From Batkoa obscura (Eukaryota > Entomophthoromycota > Entomophthoromycetes > Entomophthorales > Batkoaceae), in NCBI GenBank assembly GCA_030770535.1, contig JASVEC010000023.1, forward strand, positions 124,001 to 188,000: a DNA stretch of 64,000 nt, written 5' to 3'. Position 1 is the first letter of the stretch; each line of letters opens with the position of its first letter. Made by a program: the position numbers and the translations under genes. Positions 24,601 through 37,400 of the stretch are shown piece after piece. The notes below the pieces were generated by a model. That model was not told the origin of the DNA, searched no databases, and saw only the letters and a program-made list of their open reading frames with translations.

Positions 24601-27039
24601 CTAACGTCTAGTTCTTCTAATTTGGTCTTCAGCTAATTTATGACCACGATTAGCTGCTTCTTTAATATTATGTAAAGCCAATTCCCTATTAATAGGAGTA
24701 CCTCTACCTTTAGCATAGCAAACTCCTAGATGGTAGTAACCTTTCATGTTCCCTAATTCTGCTGATTTTTTATAATATTCAAACGCTTTAACTAGATTTT
24801 TTTCTGGATTTTTTTCATTTGAATAAAATAAACCTAAATGGTCGTAAGCATCGCTATCTTCCCCTTCAGCTGCTTTTAAAAAGTGTTCTAAAGCTTTATT
24901 CCAATCTTGTGGTGTAACTCCTTCTTCACCCCAAAAATAATAATAACCTAAATAATAGTTGGCTTTTGGATCATTACGTTGAGCAAGTACTTGAAAAGCA
25001 TTGTAAGCTTCAAGTCGACGACGAGAATTATGAAATTCTAAAGCTTCTTCTAAAGTAACTTCGGGTTCTGGATCTAATAAATTTAATCCACTTAATTCAT
25101 TTTCATCCCAATTATCTAACCGAGTTTCTAAAAAGCTATTTGGTTGATTTAGCATTTCAACATCAAATTCTTCTTGTTCAAAGTGATCTAGTTTTGTTTC
25201 CATTATCGAAATATTATTGTCGATTCTTCTATCCATTGTTGGTGGCTGACTGTTGTTACGTGGTGGATAAGCATTATTATTAGGTTGAGGATGAAAACCA
25301 CTAATATTGCCATAGTCTTGAGTTACACCAGATTGTTGTGGTAAATGTTGGGATTTTGGTATATTTGGTACATATGGTTTAGGAAATTCGATACTATTTA
25401 AGTTTTGCATAATTGGTGCAGAAGGAGCTGGCATATGTTCTTGGGATCCATAAGAAGAAGGCCTAGATCTTGAACTTTCAGCACCATTATTTATTAAGGA
25501 AGGGGGTTGGGATCCAAGGTTAGCAGTAGAATCAAATACAGCTAAATTTTCAAGTTTTTGAGTTGTATCTTCAAAAACAACATCGACTCCAATAGCTTCA
25601 CGTTCTTTATAAACGTTTTTATCGGACCATGGATCTTGCACTGATTCTGGAATAATTTCAGACTCACCGGCTTGATTCGACATATGATCTAATTCATTAA
25701 TAATATCTGATGCATCAGGTCTTTCCATTGGATCTTGTTGCCAACAGCCAAGAATAATTGGACGGATTTCCGAAGGTACTTGAGTAATATCTTCACGTCC
25801 ACCTCTTGAAACCAAATCTTCAATAGCTTGTTGACTCATAATTTCATAAGGATATCTACGAGACCAAATAGACCAAAGAATCATACCTAAACTATAAATA
25901 TCGCTTTTGTTGGTATATTCAAAGTAATCTTGAATTTTCTCTGGTGGAATCCAACGATATCTATCAGAGCCTTCATCAAGTGCTAAACTAGTACCTTCTT
26001 GAACTTCGCGTGAAAATTCAAAACCAGATATCTTGGCTTTAAATTCTTCCGTAATTAAAATACAACTAGTCTTAAGGTTCTTGTGTAATACTCCCATTTC
26101 ATGAAGGAAAGCCACACCCTCCACAACATCAACCATAAAACGATAACGTAACTCCTTATCTAATCTTTGTGTGGATTCCAATAAATCTTTTAAATTACCT
26201 TTTTCTGCATATTGCGTAATAAGCCCCACCTTATTTCCTTTAATACAAACACCAATGAATTGAATAATATAAGGACATACAGCTAATCTCTTTAAAATAG
26301 CAATTTGTTTACGCATTGCCCCTAAAGCTTTAGCGTCACTAATGTTTTCTTTTAAATTTTTCTCAGCTACTACTTTTCCTTGATAAAGACGTTTATAAAC
26401 CACATATCTTCTACCTTGACGAGGTAATAAACCTGGAATAGTTTTAACTTGTCTTTGAGGTATTTCAACTGAAGCAAGGATATCTGCTGATTCCGCTTTA
26501 TTCTCTTGAACATTTTTAATATCTTCAATAATGGCATCTTTTTGTACACCATCAGCAATAATTTCATCATAACCACCACCACCACGTCCGATGATTTTTT
26601 CCATTTCTTTTTGAGATGAGTTTAAAGCTTCGGCACTAACTGCTTGATTCAATTGGCTCTTTACCGTAAGACCTAAATTTAATACGGACACCGCTTGATC
26701 AATATCAATAAATAAACGATAAAATGTTTTTTTATATTTATCTCCATTAATTAAACGAACAAATAAAGCTTTATTTTCAATAGCTTCTAAAAAATTTAAA
26801 CAATTTTCCATTACAGTTACATAATTATTAAACGCTGCATTATAACTTGTTTGTTCAAAATAATCTCGATTACTTTCATATTTAGCACTTAAATCCTTGA
26901 CTACTTTTTGGGAGCCATTTACTTTGTTACTTAACTTATCACAAATGGACCTAAAATTAGTAAACCGATTGACTACAGCTATAATTCTATCACCAATATC
27001 AATAGCTTTTTTTAATAAGCTTTGAGTATCCTGTGGCAT
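24601..27039 (-). CDS. MLKL-like pseudokinase with C-terminal Sel1 repeats
   Basis: Intronless, 812 residues. Residues 1-130 are all-helical with heptad-like spacing (ALFVRLINGDKYKKTFYRLF), like the four-helix bundle of MLKL and related fungal HeLo-type domains. A disordered spacer with a GRGGGGYDE patch follows. Residues about 207-455 are a tyrosine-kinase-like fold. The ATP lysine is kept (VAEK, Lys227) but the glycine loop is absent. The catalytic loop reads HKNLKTSC instead of HRDLKxxN (319-326), and DFG is replaced by GFE (339-341), the same triplet as in human MLKL. The PPE (APE) and DIYSLGMILW segments remain. Residues 456-660 are low-complexity and carry a duplicated acidic motif (ETKLDHFEQEEF, ETRLDNWDENEL). 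Residues 675-812 form three to four Sel1 repeats (ANYYLGYYYFWGEEG, AYDHLGLFYSNE, GYYHLGVCYAKGRG). By inference a non-catalytic signalling scaffold or membrane-active effector. Confidence 0.82.
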   Translation of the reverse strand: MPQDTQSLLKKAIDIGDRIIAVVNRFTNFRSICDKLSNKVNGSQKVVKDLSAKYESNRDYFEQTSYNAAFNNYVTVMENCLNFLEAIENKALFVRLINGDKYKKTFYRLFIDIDQAVSVLNLGLTVKSQLNQAVSAEALNSSQKEMEKIIGRGGGGYDEIIADGVQKDAIIEDIKNVQENKAESADILASVEIPQRQVKTIPGLLPRQGRRYVVYKRLYQGKVVAEKNLKENISDAKALGAMRKQIAILKRLAVCPYIIQFIGVCIKGNKVGLITQYAEKGNLKDLLESTQRLDKELRYRFMVDVVEGVAFLHEMGVLHKNLKTSCILITEEFKAKISGFEFSREVQEGTSLALDEGSDRYRWIPPEKIQDYFEYTNKSDIYSLGMILWSIWSRRYPYEIMSQQAIEDLVSRGGREDITQVPSEIRPIILGCWQQDPMERPDASDIINELDHMSNQAGESEIIPESVQDPWSDKNVYKEREAIGVDVVFEDTTQKLENLAVFDSTANLGSQPPSLINNGAESSRSRPSSYGSQEHMPAPSAPIMQNLNSIEFPKPYVPNIPKSQHLPQQSGVTQDYGNISGFHPQPNNNAYPPRNNSQPPTMDRRIDNNISIMETKLDHFEQEEFDVEMLNQPNSFLETRLDNWDENELSGLNLLDPEPEVTLEEALEFHNSRRRLEAYNAFQVLAQRNDPKANYYLGYYYFWGEEGVTPQDWNKALEHFLKAAEGEDSDAYDHLGLFYSNEKNPEKNLVKAFEYYKKSAELGNMKGYYHLGVCYAKGRGTPINRELALHNIKEAANRGHKLAEDQIRRTRR

Positions 27040-28077
27040 CTTTGACTATAAAAAAAGTTTAAAAATTATTAACTTTACTTTAGTTTATATACTTTACCTA
27101 CAATAACAATAATAAAAACAGTTATATTAAAACAATGAAAAATGTAATTAATTTATTGTTCTGTCAATGTTCTTAATGATTTATCCAATCAACTGTCGAT
27201 AATTAAGGATCATGAACAGTGATGATTTCTATATTGGAAAGATCATTTCATAAGTTTTTTATTCATCCAATCAAAACCCTATTTTTCTTTTTTGAAACGT
27301 ATTAACTAATATCTATATTTCAATAACTTTAATTTCATCTGTATTTTACTTGAAGGAATCATTTTATTTGCTCCATAAGTTATATTAATATAAAATACCC
27401 CTTAAATTATAAATAACATACTTAGTTATTTGTTGATTTAAAAGAACATAGTATATAACAAATAGAAGTTATGGTAGTTTTTATTCCAATAAAACTAGAG
27501 GAGTTTATTGTTAAAAATCGATATAAAATGACTCGAAGATCCATATATGTTATCTTAGCTATTTATATGAAACCAAGTTATTCTATCAGTCTTAAAGCAT
27601 TCAATTATGTTCTTTTTTAACGTCTAAACATGATATTTTGTCAAAAGATTGTACCAAACAAATAAAACTGAACTATGGCATCTTGGCATTCTTTTATTAA
27701 TGCTCTCGTAATAATGTTTATAATCATGCTTTTTAGCCTAAAGTTACTTAACAGAAAAGACATTTTATTATTCAAATTTTAAAGAATTGTTTTTAATATC
27801 GGATTTAAATCAATTTATAAAATTTTAATAAAAATGTTTAAATTTTAAATTTCATCTTCACTAGCCCATATTGTATATAATACCTCTTTTTGAGTTATTA
27901 TTTTTGAGTTATTTTTGATATTAAGTTCATTTATAAATTTGAGATATTTATTTACTATTCAATTTCTTTAATATTAAAGTATATTTAGGGAATATCAGTA
28001 GTAAGTTTGAGATGATAAATAATAAATAATAAAAATAAGAGTATTATAAATTGACTGAAAGAAATATAATTTTTTTA

Positions 28078-28181
28078 TATGGGAGTGTTTTTTTTGACTT
28101 CATTATTTTTTCCATTTTTAAGCGCTATTTAAGCGGAAAATTTATTAGTAAAATTCTTAAACACAAAAATACATCCCCATA
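28078..28181 (+). mobile_element. 100-bp MITE family copy, near consensus
   Basis: TATGGGAGTGTTTTTTTTGA at the left, core AAGCGCTATTTAAGCGGAAA, AGTAAAATTCTTAAACACAA, and ATACATCCCCATA at the right, flanked by TA. One of the best-preserved copies; the ends give the terminal inverted repeat clearly. Confidence 0.93.
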
Positions 28182-28405
28182 TTTTAATACTTTGCTTGCT
28201 TTTTGAAAAACTTAAGATGATTTACAAGTAAAAAAGCAAAGATCTTGATTTTAGTATAAATTGTAATTTTTTGATGCATTATTTATTAATAATTATAAAT
28301 GATTGAGATAATAAATTACTTCTATAATTTTATTAGATTAATATATAGTTATAACAGCTAGCTTTTGAACTTAAAAGCATAAATTTTAAAATTAATAAAA
28401 GAACA

Positions 28406-28509
28406 TTTGGGGATGATTTTTTTGGTTTGACTACTTTTTTCATTTTTAAGCGCTATTTGAGTGGAAAAACTATTAGTAGAATTCTCAGACACAAAAAAAC
28501 ATCCCCATA
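28406..28509 (+). mobile_element. 100-bp MITE family copy
   Basis: TTTGGGGATGATTTTTTTGG at the left, core AAGCGCTATTTGAGTGGAAA, GTAGAATTCTCAGACACAAA, and ACATCCCCATA at the right. Confidence 0.9.
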
Positions 28510-28708
28510 TTCTTATTAATTAGTTTTTAGTTTAATATCAACTTTTTTAAACCTTTTTAATTTTTTTAAAATATAAAGAGTTTATTTAGGCTTACTATGA
28601 ATAAGAAATTTATTTGTTTTAAACTGTATTTTAATAAAGTACAATTTTATTCAGTAATAATACTGTTATCAATTTTTCAAATTTCAAATTTTTAAGTTTT
28701 TTAAAATA

Positions 28709-28806
28709 AATGGAGTTGTTTTAGTTTCATTATTTTTCCATTTTTTAAGCACTATTTGAGTAGAAAGATTATAGTAAAATTCTTAAACAAAAAACACATC
28801 CCCAAA
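28709..28806 (+). mobile_element. 100-bp MITE family copy, shortened ends
   Basis: AATGGAGTTGTTTTAGTTTC at the left, core AAGCACTATTTGAGTAGAAA, AGTAAAATTCTTAAACAAAA, and ACACATCCCCAAAT at the right. Confidence 0.85.
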
Positions 28807-29180
28807 TAATAGACAAAAAAAAATGCTTTTATAAGTAATTTTAAAATTAAACAAGAATGTAAATAACTTTATAATATTTTGTATTGAATTTATAACATTT
28901 GTTAAAAATTAAACTAGATAAAACTCTAATCAAAATTTTAAACTAACCTATATTTAAAAAGTTGTTTTAATTAATAAAAATTTAAAAAATACAGCTTTTT
29001 ATAATACTTAAACAATTAATAAATGCCTGTTTTCATATTAAATTTTTAATATAATTATAGAAAAAATTGAAATAACTATTTAAAAATATCTTTTAAAATA
29101 TAAAAATAGCTAAGATAGTACTTTTTTAACTAACATAAAAAAAACTCAAGTTATTATTCAATCAAGAGCTTTAAAGTATT

Positions 29181-29286
29181 AATGTGGAGGTGTTTTTTTC
29201 AACTTCATTACTTTTTCTATTTTTAAGCACTATTTGAACAGAAAATTTGCTAGTAAAGTTCTTGAACGCAAAAATACATCCCCATG
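29181..29286 (+). mobile_element. 100-bp MITE family copy
   Basis: AATGTGGAGGTGTTTTTTTC at the left, core AAGCACTATTTGAACAGAAA, GTAAAGTTCTTGAACGCAAA, and ATACATCCCCAT at the right. Confidence 0.87.
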
Positions 29287-29590
29287 TTTTGTATCATTGG
29301 TTAAATCACCGTTTTATAAACTATTAGTACTATAAAATTCAATGAATTTATAAAACTTTGAAAATTATTTTAATCAATAATAAATTTATTTACTATATTT
29401 AGAAAATCTAGTTTCAAAATCAACCTTTGTTCAATTGAAGCATTTCTCTCTACTTAAAATAATCCCCTTTGATTGGGTATTCTATGGACTTTCATTGTTT
29501 CTATTGGCTTATTTTTATTGAATTTTCAAGGATTCTAAGTTGGTAAAATTGAAATCAAGTTTTAGTGAATATTAATATCTTTTTTGAAAA

Positions 29591-31096
29591 ATGAGTAATT
29601 TCAATGAACATGGAGTATCACAAACCATTAGCTATGGGTTTAGTTATCTCTTCAATTTACCGAAAGCAATTTATAATTTCACAATGGGGACTAAAACACA
29701 TGAAATGGATTTAAATAAGATGAAAGTAAATCAATCTAGCATAAATTCAAATAATAAAAATAAATTGAAACCTCAATTAAGTATTAATAAGAAAGTAAAT
29801 TTTATTTTTTAAATGTTTCTTTTTTTTGTATTAATTTATCATTCTTTTTATTTTAGTGTCATAAAAAAATAAAAAGTAAGTTATTCAATATTGTCAAATT
29901 TAAATGAAATTAAATTTGAATTTCAGATAAAGTCACAATCCAATATAATAATTTTTGGGATTTTTACAATTCACCAGAAACAATAGCAAAGGAGTAAATT
30001 TATTTCATTTATATTAAATTGAAGTATTTATTAAAATTTTATTTAAAAAGTAAATTCAATCTCGTTAAACTTCAACATTTAAAACAAACGGATCTCAATT
30101 TAAAAGATACCAGTATACTTTCAACTATTTTACAAAATAATGCGTTTGGCACTCTTGATTATCAATATTATTATAAATCATCAGAAATACCTGATTTATT
30201 TAATAAAGTGGAAATTCCAAGGGATTTCAATTTATTGGTAAGATTATTTTAAAATCACTTGTTTATTTTAATTATTAAGTTTTGTTAATAATTTTTATTT
30301 ATATAAATAAATAGCTTGAAAAAAGTCGGATGGGTAAGTTAGATACTTGTCCTACACCATATAGAAGTTTATCTACTTTGATTGGTAATACTTGGTTAAA
30401 TGATGATGTAGGTTAAGATTAATTTGATCAAATAATATCAAGAATCAAAATTTATTAAATTCCTTATTTTTAGGTAATTAATCGATATTTAGAATTAATA
30501 GTTGAAAACTCAGAGAAACAAGAAAGTAAACAATTGACGATTCATCGATTTACGACCTATTTTTTTACTACTTTAGTTGAACAAGGGTATAAAAAGGTGG
30601 CTAGATGGACACGTAAAACAGATATTTTTAAAAAAGATATATTGTTGATACCTATCAATTTAAATAATGCCCATTGGGCTTGTGCTATTGTTCATTTTAA
30701 AAGAAAAAGAATTGAATATTATGATTCAATTCCAAGTACAAATTCAAAAAATCATGTGGTTGGAGTAAGTCTATTGAGACGATAAAGTTAATGTTATTAT
30801 AACAATTACTAATGTTTTATTTGTAGATACTTAAAAGTTATTTAAATGAAGAATGTATGGATAAAAAGAAAATTCCATTTAATTTTGATGAATGGACAGA
30901 TTATACACCTAACTTAATACCTCAACAAATGAATGGTACAGATTGTGGAGTATTTTTATTATCATTTGCTACTTGTTTAATTCATCCTAAATTCCAAAAA
31001 AATAGGGAAATTCAATTTCCATTTAATCAAAATGATATTCAATATATTAGAAAGAGAATATTATATGAATTATTAACAGAGAAATTATTAAATTAA
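29591..31096 (+). CDS. Ulp1/SENP-family SUMO protease
   Basis: Multi-exon gene of roughly 400 residues. The product matures SUMO and removes it from substrates, typically at nuclear pores or in the nucleus. The N-terminal part (MSNFNEHGVSQTISYGFSYL) is unassigned. The catalytic C48 domain spans the last about 230 residues. NTWLNDDVINRYLELI is the family opening. NNAHWACAIV carries the catalytic His in HWA, KRIEYYDSIPS carries the Asp, PQQMNGTDCGVFLLSF carries the oxyanion Gln and the nucleophile Cys in DCG. All four catalytic positions are intact and in the usual order. The first two introns are the least certain; the catalytic exons join cleanly. The stop at 31094-31096 follows RILYELLTEKLLN. 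Ulp1 is favoured over Ulp2 by the compact uninterrupted domain at the C-terminus. Confidence 0.9.
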
Positions 31097-31400
31097 GATA
31101 ATAAATTTTCAATTATTTAAAATCAAATTATTTATAATATAAATCAAAATAATATCTTAAATGTTATCATAGATATTACTCTCTTCTCCCTTATCTTTTT
31201 TAACATTATTATATTCTACATTATACTAATGATTAAGTTGTAGTTTAAAATAGTATGATTAATAGTATTTTTTTTTTAAAAAGAAGGAATAAAAGATAAT
31301 GTATTATTTTATAATAAGAAATCAAAATAAATTAATATAAATCAATAAAATAATTGCTGTCTTTTTAATGATATTTATTATAATAGAATTAAATATATAA
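31097..31400. other. Convergent 3' ends, no feature
   Basis: A 304-bp very AT-rich spacer between the convergent stops of the Ulp1 and FAB1 genes. Nothing recognisable apart from homopolymer runs. Confidence 0.6.
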
Positions 31401-34400
31401 TTAAGGTAAATGTAACCTATTATTTTTAATCCATAGAGCATTTTTCTTATTGAAAAATTTATCAGGAACATGAAGAAAATAACGATCAATATTAAATCGA
31501 AATCGATGTTTATAATTGGATGGAGAAACAATTGTAGGCAATTCACCACCTCCACCTAAAATACCTGATTCTTTAACCCAAGATTCTAATTTTTTATCCC
31601 AAGTAAAAGTTCGAATAAAATCCACAATACCAATAATTAATTGATGATTTTCTTCATCAATACCAACTAATAACGAATAATCCATTACTTTCAAACTTGA
31701 TAGAAATTTAGTATCATTGAAGATAGCCATATGTAATTGTTGTTTAGAATGAGATCGAATAAAAATTGGTGATTTACATATGATTTCCATAAAATTTTCA
31801 TCTAATAATACTTCATTTTCTTTTCCTGTAGATTGTACATGACGATTTCGGAACGAACCTTTTAAATCAAATATTCGACTAATTTTACGTTCATAAAATA
31901 AATTTTCCATTATCAATACATCAATTTTTAAACTTCTTCCAGTATGTATGTTTTTAATATTAATTCGAAAAATTCCAAAGATTTTAGCTAATAAAACTGG
32001 TAACTAAATAATATTAAAAGAAAAGAATTAATTATTAATTATTATAATTAATTATTGCTAATAAAAATTATTACCCCTTCAAACAAAGCTTCTCCAATAT
32101 GATTGAAATATAATGGTGCAAATTTTAAAAAGGCATCTAATTCGGCTTTAGAAACTTCTTTCATTACTAATCGATTATCTAAAAATAAATTAACATTAAA
32201 TAAATTATATTTCATTTTTATTCAAATTTTAATTAATTTACCTCGAGTTTTTAAAAAAATAGCTGAAGATTTACCCCCAGAATTATTCCATTTAACACAT
32301 CGAGCTAATGATTCGATAAACAAATCTTCTTGATCGCAATATTTTCTTAATGCTTCAAATTGTAATGCATAAAAGATTTTACATGTTAGTTTAACTGCTC
32401 CTTCATTTAATTGATATCTCATATGATGTCCAACTTGACTTTTTAATTCTTTTTCAATATCCATAGGTATTTTATCTTCTATTCCATTATTATTATTATT
32501 GTTTCCAGTTAATTCATGTAATTGAGTCAATCTACCCTTATTATTATTATTTTGATATATACTTTTTCTTATTAAATTAATTTGTTCAAAATATTCTTTA
32601 GTTGATAATGTAAATGCTATAATAGAACTTGGTTCATCTTCTCTTAATACAATAGGTGAATCTGGAAATATATGTTCAGTTACTTGAATAGGATATTCTA
32701 ATGGTATTTGTCCAATAGCTGATACTCCACCTAGAAAAGTAGATAATGTTTGTATTATTGAACTACGATCGTTATTATTATTATTATTTTGATTATTATT
32801 TAATTCTATTACAGCTTTGTTATTTTCATCTTTAAATAAATTAGTTTGTTGATTATTGGTGTCATCTTTAGGTGAAATAGGTGGTGAATTATTAGGGGAT
32901 CCATTTTGAGGTAATAAATCTAATGTTGGCTTTAAATTGAAATCTAATAAATTATCCATTAGATTATTATTTAATTGATTTTCTCTTGATAAATTTAACT
33001 CCCTAGTTTCCATATTAGGAGATAATAAATCATCAAAGTTATTTAATGTAGATAAAATTGGTTTTTTCATTTCATTAATATTATTTTCTTCTTCAGAATC
33101 TGATTCATCTTGTACTGCTTCTGTTGTATTTAAGTAAATTTCAATTGCTGCTTTACCATGTCGACTAGGTCGACTTGTTGCTGTTGTATTTGCTCTTTTA
33201 ATTCGATTATTTAATACTTTATGTTGAAATTCTAATGGTTCATTAAATTTCTTTTTATCAAGATTTCTTCTTTCTACTGATTTTAAATTATATTTATTTT
33301 TAATACTATCATCTGCTTTTTTTAAATTTTTTATAATATTTTGTTGTAATTGTTTATTATTATTATTATTGTTTAAATTATTATTATTATTCATTTGAGT
33401 CATTACTTTAATTGGTGGTTTCGGACTATTTCTAGCTGAATTATTTAGAGATGGTATATTTAATTTAGGTGTTAATACATTTCTACTTAAAGTCCCTATT
33501 GAATATTTGTTATTTAATAAAGATTGTTTACTATTATTTTTAGAAATTGTACCACCTAAAGATACTTTATTTGGTTTATGACTTAATATATTATTATTAT
33601 TATTATTATTATCTTCTACTAATCTTCTAGATAATGTTTCTAATCCTAAATCATCCATTGGTATAATTTTGGGTTGTAATTTTTTAAATCCTAAATTTAA
33701 ATAATCTTCAATTTGTTTTTCCGCTTTTGGTAAAGGTGTTATGGGATTTTGTGTTGGTATTGGTGACGATTGTCTTTCTTCTTTTGATTGTCTTTCTTCT
33801 AACATTAATTTTAATGAATTCCTTCGATAACTTATTGGATTCATTATTGGCTTATAAATTAATTCCATTGGCATATCATTTAATGTATTTGCCATATAAC
33901 ATAATATATCATTATCTTTAGGTGATGTACCTAATAATGGAAAATACGTATTTAAATTATTTTCTTCTTCTTCTTCTTGTTTTAATTTGATTATATTTTT
34001 ATTATTTTCTAATTCAGTTAATTCTTTTAATAATTTTTCTCTTTCAATCAAATTATCATTTTCAATTTCTCTTTCTGGAAATAATCTTCTTAATTGATTT
34101 GTTGTTAATCTTCTTAAATCTTTTTCATTTTGCAAATATTTTTGAATTACATTAGTGAATTCGTTATCCCATTCAGTTATCTTTTCTTGTAATATTCTTA
34201 ATACTAAATTTAAAGCTAAAGTGTCTGTTGGATGTGAATTTAAATACGTTTGTTGTAATATTTGTAATGTATAACTTCTTTCTGCTGCTACTCTTCGGGA
34301 CATTTCCATTAAATCTTGTCGACAAGTTTCTGATTTTGCTGCTGATATACTATACATTAATAAACTTTTAACTTTTTCACTAACTGAATCCCAATACTTA

Positions 34401-37400
34401 TTAATTTTGGTTTTGAAATTATTAAAGTCTTTGAGTTTTAAATCAATTGAAATTTGATGATTAAAATATAGTTTAGTTGGTGGTACGTTAACTTCCATTA
34501 AATCAATTAATTCAAATTCAAATTTAGCTGCTAAATCATTATAACCAAAATATCTTACATGGTCTCGATGAATATCATGTGGACATAAACTAGCTCTTAC
34601 ATTTAAATTTGTTTGATAAAATGATAATTCTAAATATTTTCCTAAAGATAATTTCCAAGTTTCTTCAGCCATAGGTACTACTGGTAATACTTTTTCACAT
34701 AATTTACAATAACTCCACATTAATATGGTACTTTCCATACCTGCTATTGGCGAAGGTAATTCTTCTACTGTTACCGTTATTCTTGCATTTCCATGTACAT
34801 AACTTTTAGAATGTTTAATAACAGATTGATCACATGTTCCACATAATACCTTTAAATCAAAACAAGATAATTCTAAAAATTGACCTAAAGTTAAATCGCT
34901 TGATTTATAATATTCAATTGTATAACTTTGTGGTGGTTGACAAATAATCGTTTGAAATAAAGACACATTACAATATAATATAGTAATTGACTGATGAGAT
35001 GCTGGTGATAAAGAAGGTCGAAAATTATTTAAAAATGCATGATATGATTTAAATGTTTGTATGTGTTCTTCAATTAATGCATTGGCTCCTTTATCTGGCA
35101 TAAATTCAGAATAATATTCAGGTTGATTTTGTTTATTTTCATTTTTTAATATACTATTGTTATTATTATCTTCTTTACTTATATTACATTTATATTTTTC
35201 ATTTAATTCTTGTATTTTATTAACTTCTTCTTTCATTTTAAGTAATAAATAAGGTACTGGAAACTTAATAAATGGGGATGAAGATAATATTTTTATATTA
35301 AATGGTTCAATTAATTTATCTGTATCTAAACTTAATGGATTGAGATCTGAAGATATATAAATTTTTTCATTAATATTATTAATATCTTTTGATTCAATTG
35401 AAGTATCATTACTAACTTCAGGTGATGGAATTTTAGCTAATTCATCTCTTAATAATACTGTTTCTAATTTTAAACTATATGCAGCATTGACTAATAATCT
35501 AACAATATTTTTAATTTTATTTAATTTATCAATTGTACCACCTCTTAAAATAATAGTACAACCTAAATCTTCTTTACATCCTTTAAAATATAAATAACTT
35601 TTTTTAAAAGTGGGTATCATTTCATGCATAAAAGTTTGAACTTCAAATGTTTCACAATCTCCTAATCGTGGTTCCAACCATAATTGTTCTAAACTGGATA
35701 TTATTTCTGCTTGAGTACATCTTGCAATGGCTCGAATTACCGATCTTTTAACATTCATTGCTACACATAAATTAGCTTTGTATAAAAAATCTAAAGCAAT
35801 TCTTGATATTGTTCTTTCAGCTATAACTAAAGTGGGTCGTAATGCTAATACTCTAGCTACCATATTTTTTAAATGTTCACTTTCTTGTGCAATTACTGGT
35901 TCAATAGACATAAATTGATAATCTACCCTTTGATATTCAAATGGAAACGTAATAATTAATATTCTTGGTCGTATTAATTTTCTACTCATCATTTTATGTG
36001 TTAAATTCTTACTACATACTACCCCATCAATATATTCTGAGTTAATTGGTAATCCTCCAGGTATTTTTTTTATTTTGACATAACGTAATATATCCATACT
36101 ATCTCCACCTTTTACATTTAAATTCATTTTAAATGATGCTTGTAATACTAAAGGTATTATTATATCTTCCCATCCTTCTTCTTGACTTATATGTGCTTCA
36201 GCTAATAACTCATTAAATAATTTTTTTAAATGAGATAATGAAGCAGTGTTGATATGATTATCAAATAAACTTTTAGTTTTAATTGTTGAAGATGGTAAAT
36301 TACTATCAAGTGAACTTATAGTTAATTTACGCATTAATTTACGTGCATTTGGTGATGTTAAATTACTATTCATTAGACTTTTTCTTGGAAATGAATGAGA
36401 TTTAAATTTGCCTTCTTCATTAAATATTTCATTCCTTCTATTATATAAAATACTATCTTTAAATCCTGTTATCATGGAATAATTATCCTTTTTATTAATC
36501 ATTTTATTTAATCGTTGATATTTAACCTCTTTTTCATCCATTGTTTCTTCATTGATATTCTCTTTTCTCAGTCTATCATCTGATTTATTATTATTATTAT
36601 TATTATTGTCAATTGAATCATCTATTTGTGTTATTTTTTTATTAATTATTATTTCTGTAGGTAAAATAAGACTGTTATCCATTTTAAATTCTAAATTATT
36701 AGCTACTCTTGTACCAGCAGTTAATAAACTTTTTAAACCTTCAGGTTTAATGTTTTGATCTAATTGATTATTATTAATATTACGCAAACTATTGAATTCT
36801 TCATTAATATGTTCTTTTGATAAACAGTTGTTTAATGTATGATTTGTCTTATTTGGAAATTGATTGATAACATAAGTACATGAATCCGAATCATAATTAC
36901 GTTGATTATTGTCTTGATTATTGACCGAATTCCTTAATGTAAAACAATAATCACATACTCTAATCAAACCATTATGTCCCATACTTTCACCAGATATCAT
37001 ATTGGAAGCACAATCACTACAAAATATTTGCCCTTTAATAAAATTGAAATTAATAATGTTAATATTAAATTATTTATAATAAATGCTAAAATAGGAATTA
37101 CCACAAATACGACAGTGATGTTTTCTTCGAAATAATTGAGAAAACGGTTTACTACAATTATAGCATTCATGACAATGTTCATCTTTCATCCAATAAGCTT
37201 TATTAATACCCCCACCTTGTCCTTGTAATCGTTTTAATATATTGGTAACTGCTTCTGTTGGTCGAGTATTAAATAAACTTGATGAAGAGTTACTTCCTTC
37301 TCCATTTTTATAAAAACTATTCTTGTTTATTTCCACATTATTTTGTAAACTATTTTTGGAACTTTCGAAATCAATATTTGGACTAGAAGTATTTGTTGTA

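Larger units (their letters stand above)
27040..29590. other. 2.5-kb gene-poor region with four same-strand MITEs
   Basis: No gene seen. Four MITEs at 28078, 28406, 28709 and 29181 all lie in + orientation within 1.2 kb. The remainder is very AT-rich. Confidence 0.6.

Noticed and set aside
26370-26585. 71-codon reverse frame in the pseudokinase gene
   Set aside because: Out-of-frame shadow of the 812-residue product.
28078-29286. Regularly spaced similar 100-bp units as a CRISPR-like array
   Set aside because: The units carry terminal inverted repeats, occur in both orientations across the window and have spacers of irregular length. The genome is eukaryotic.
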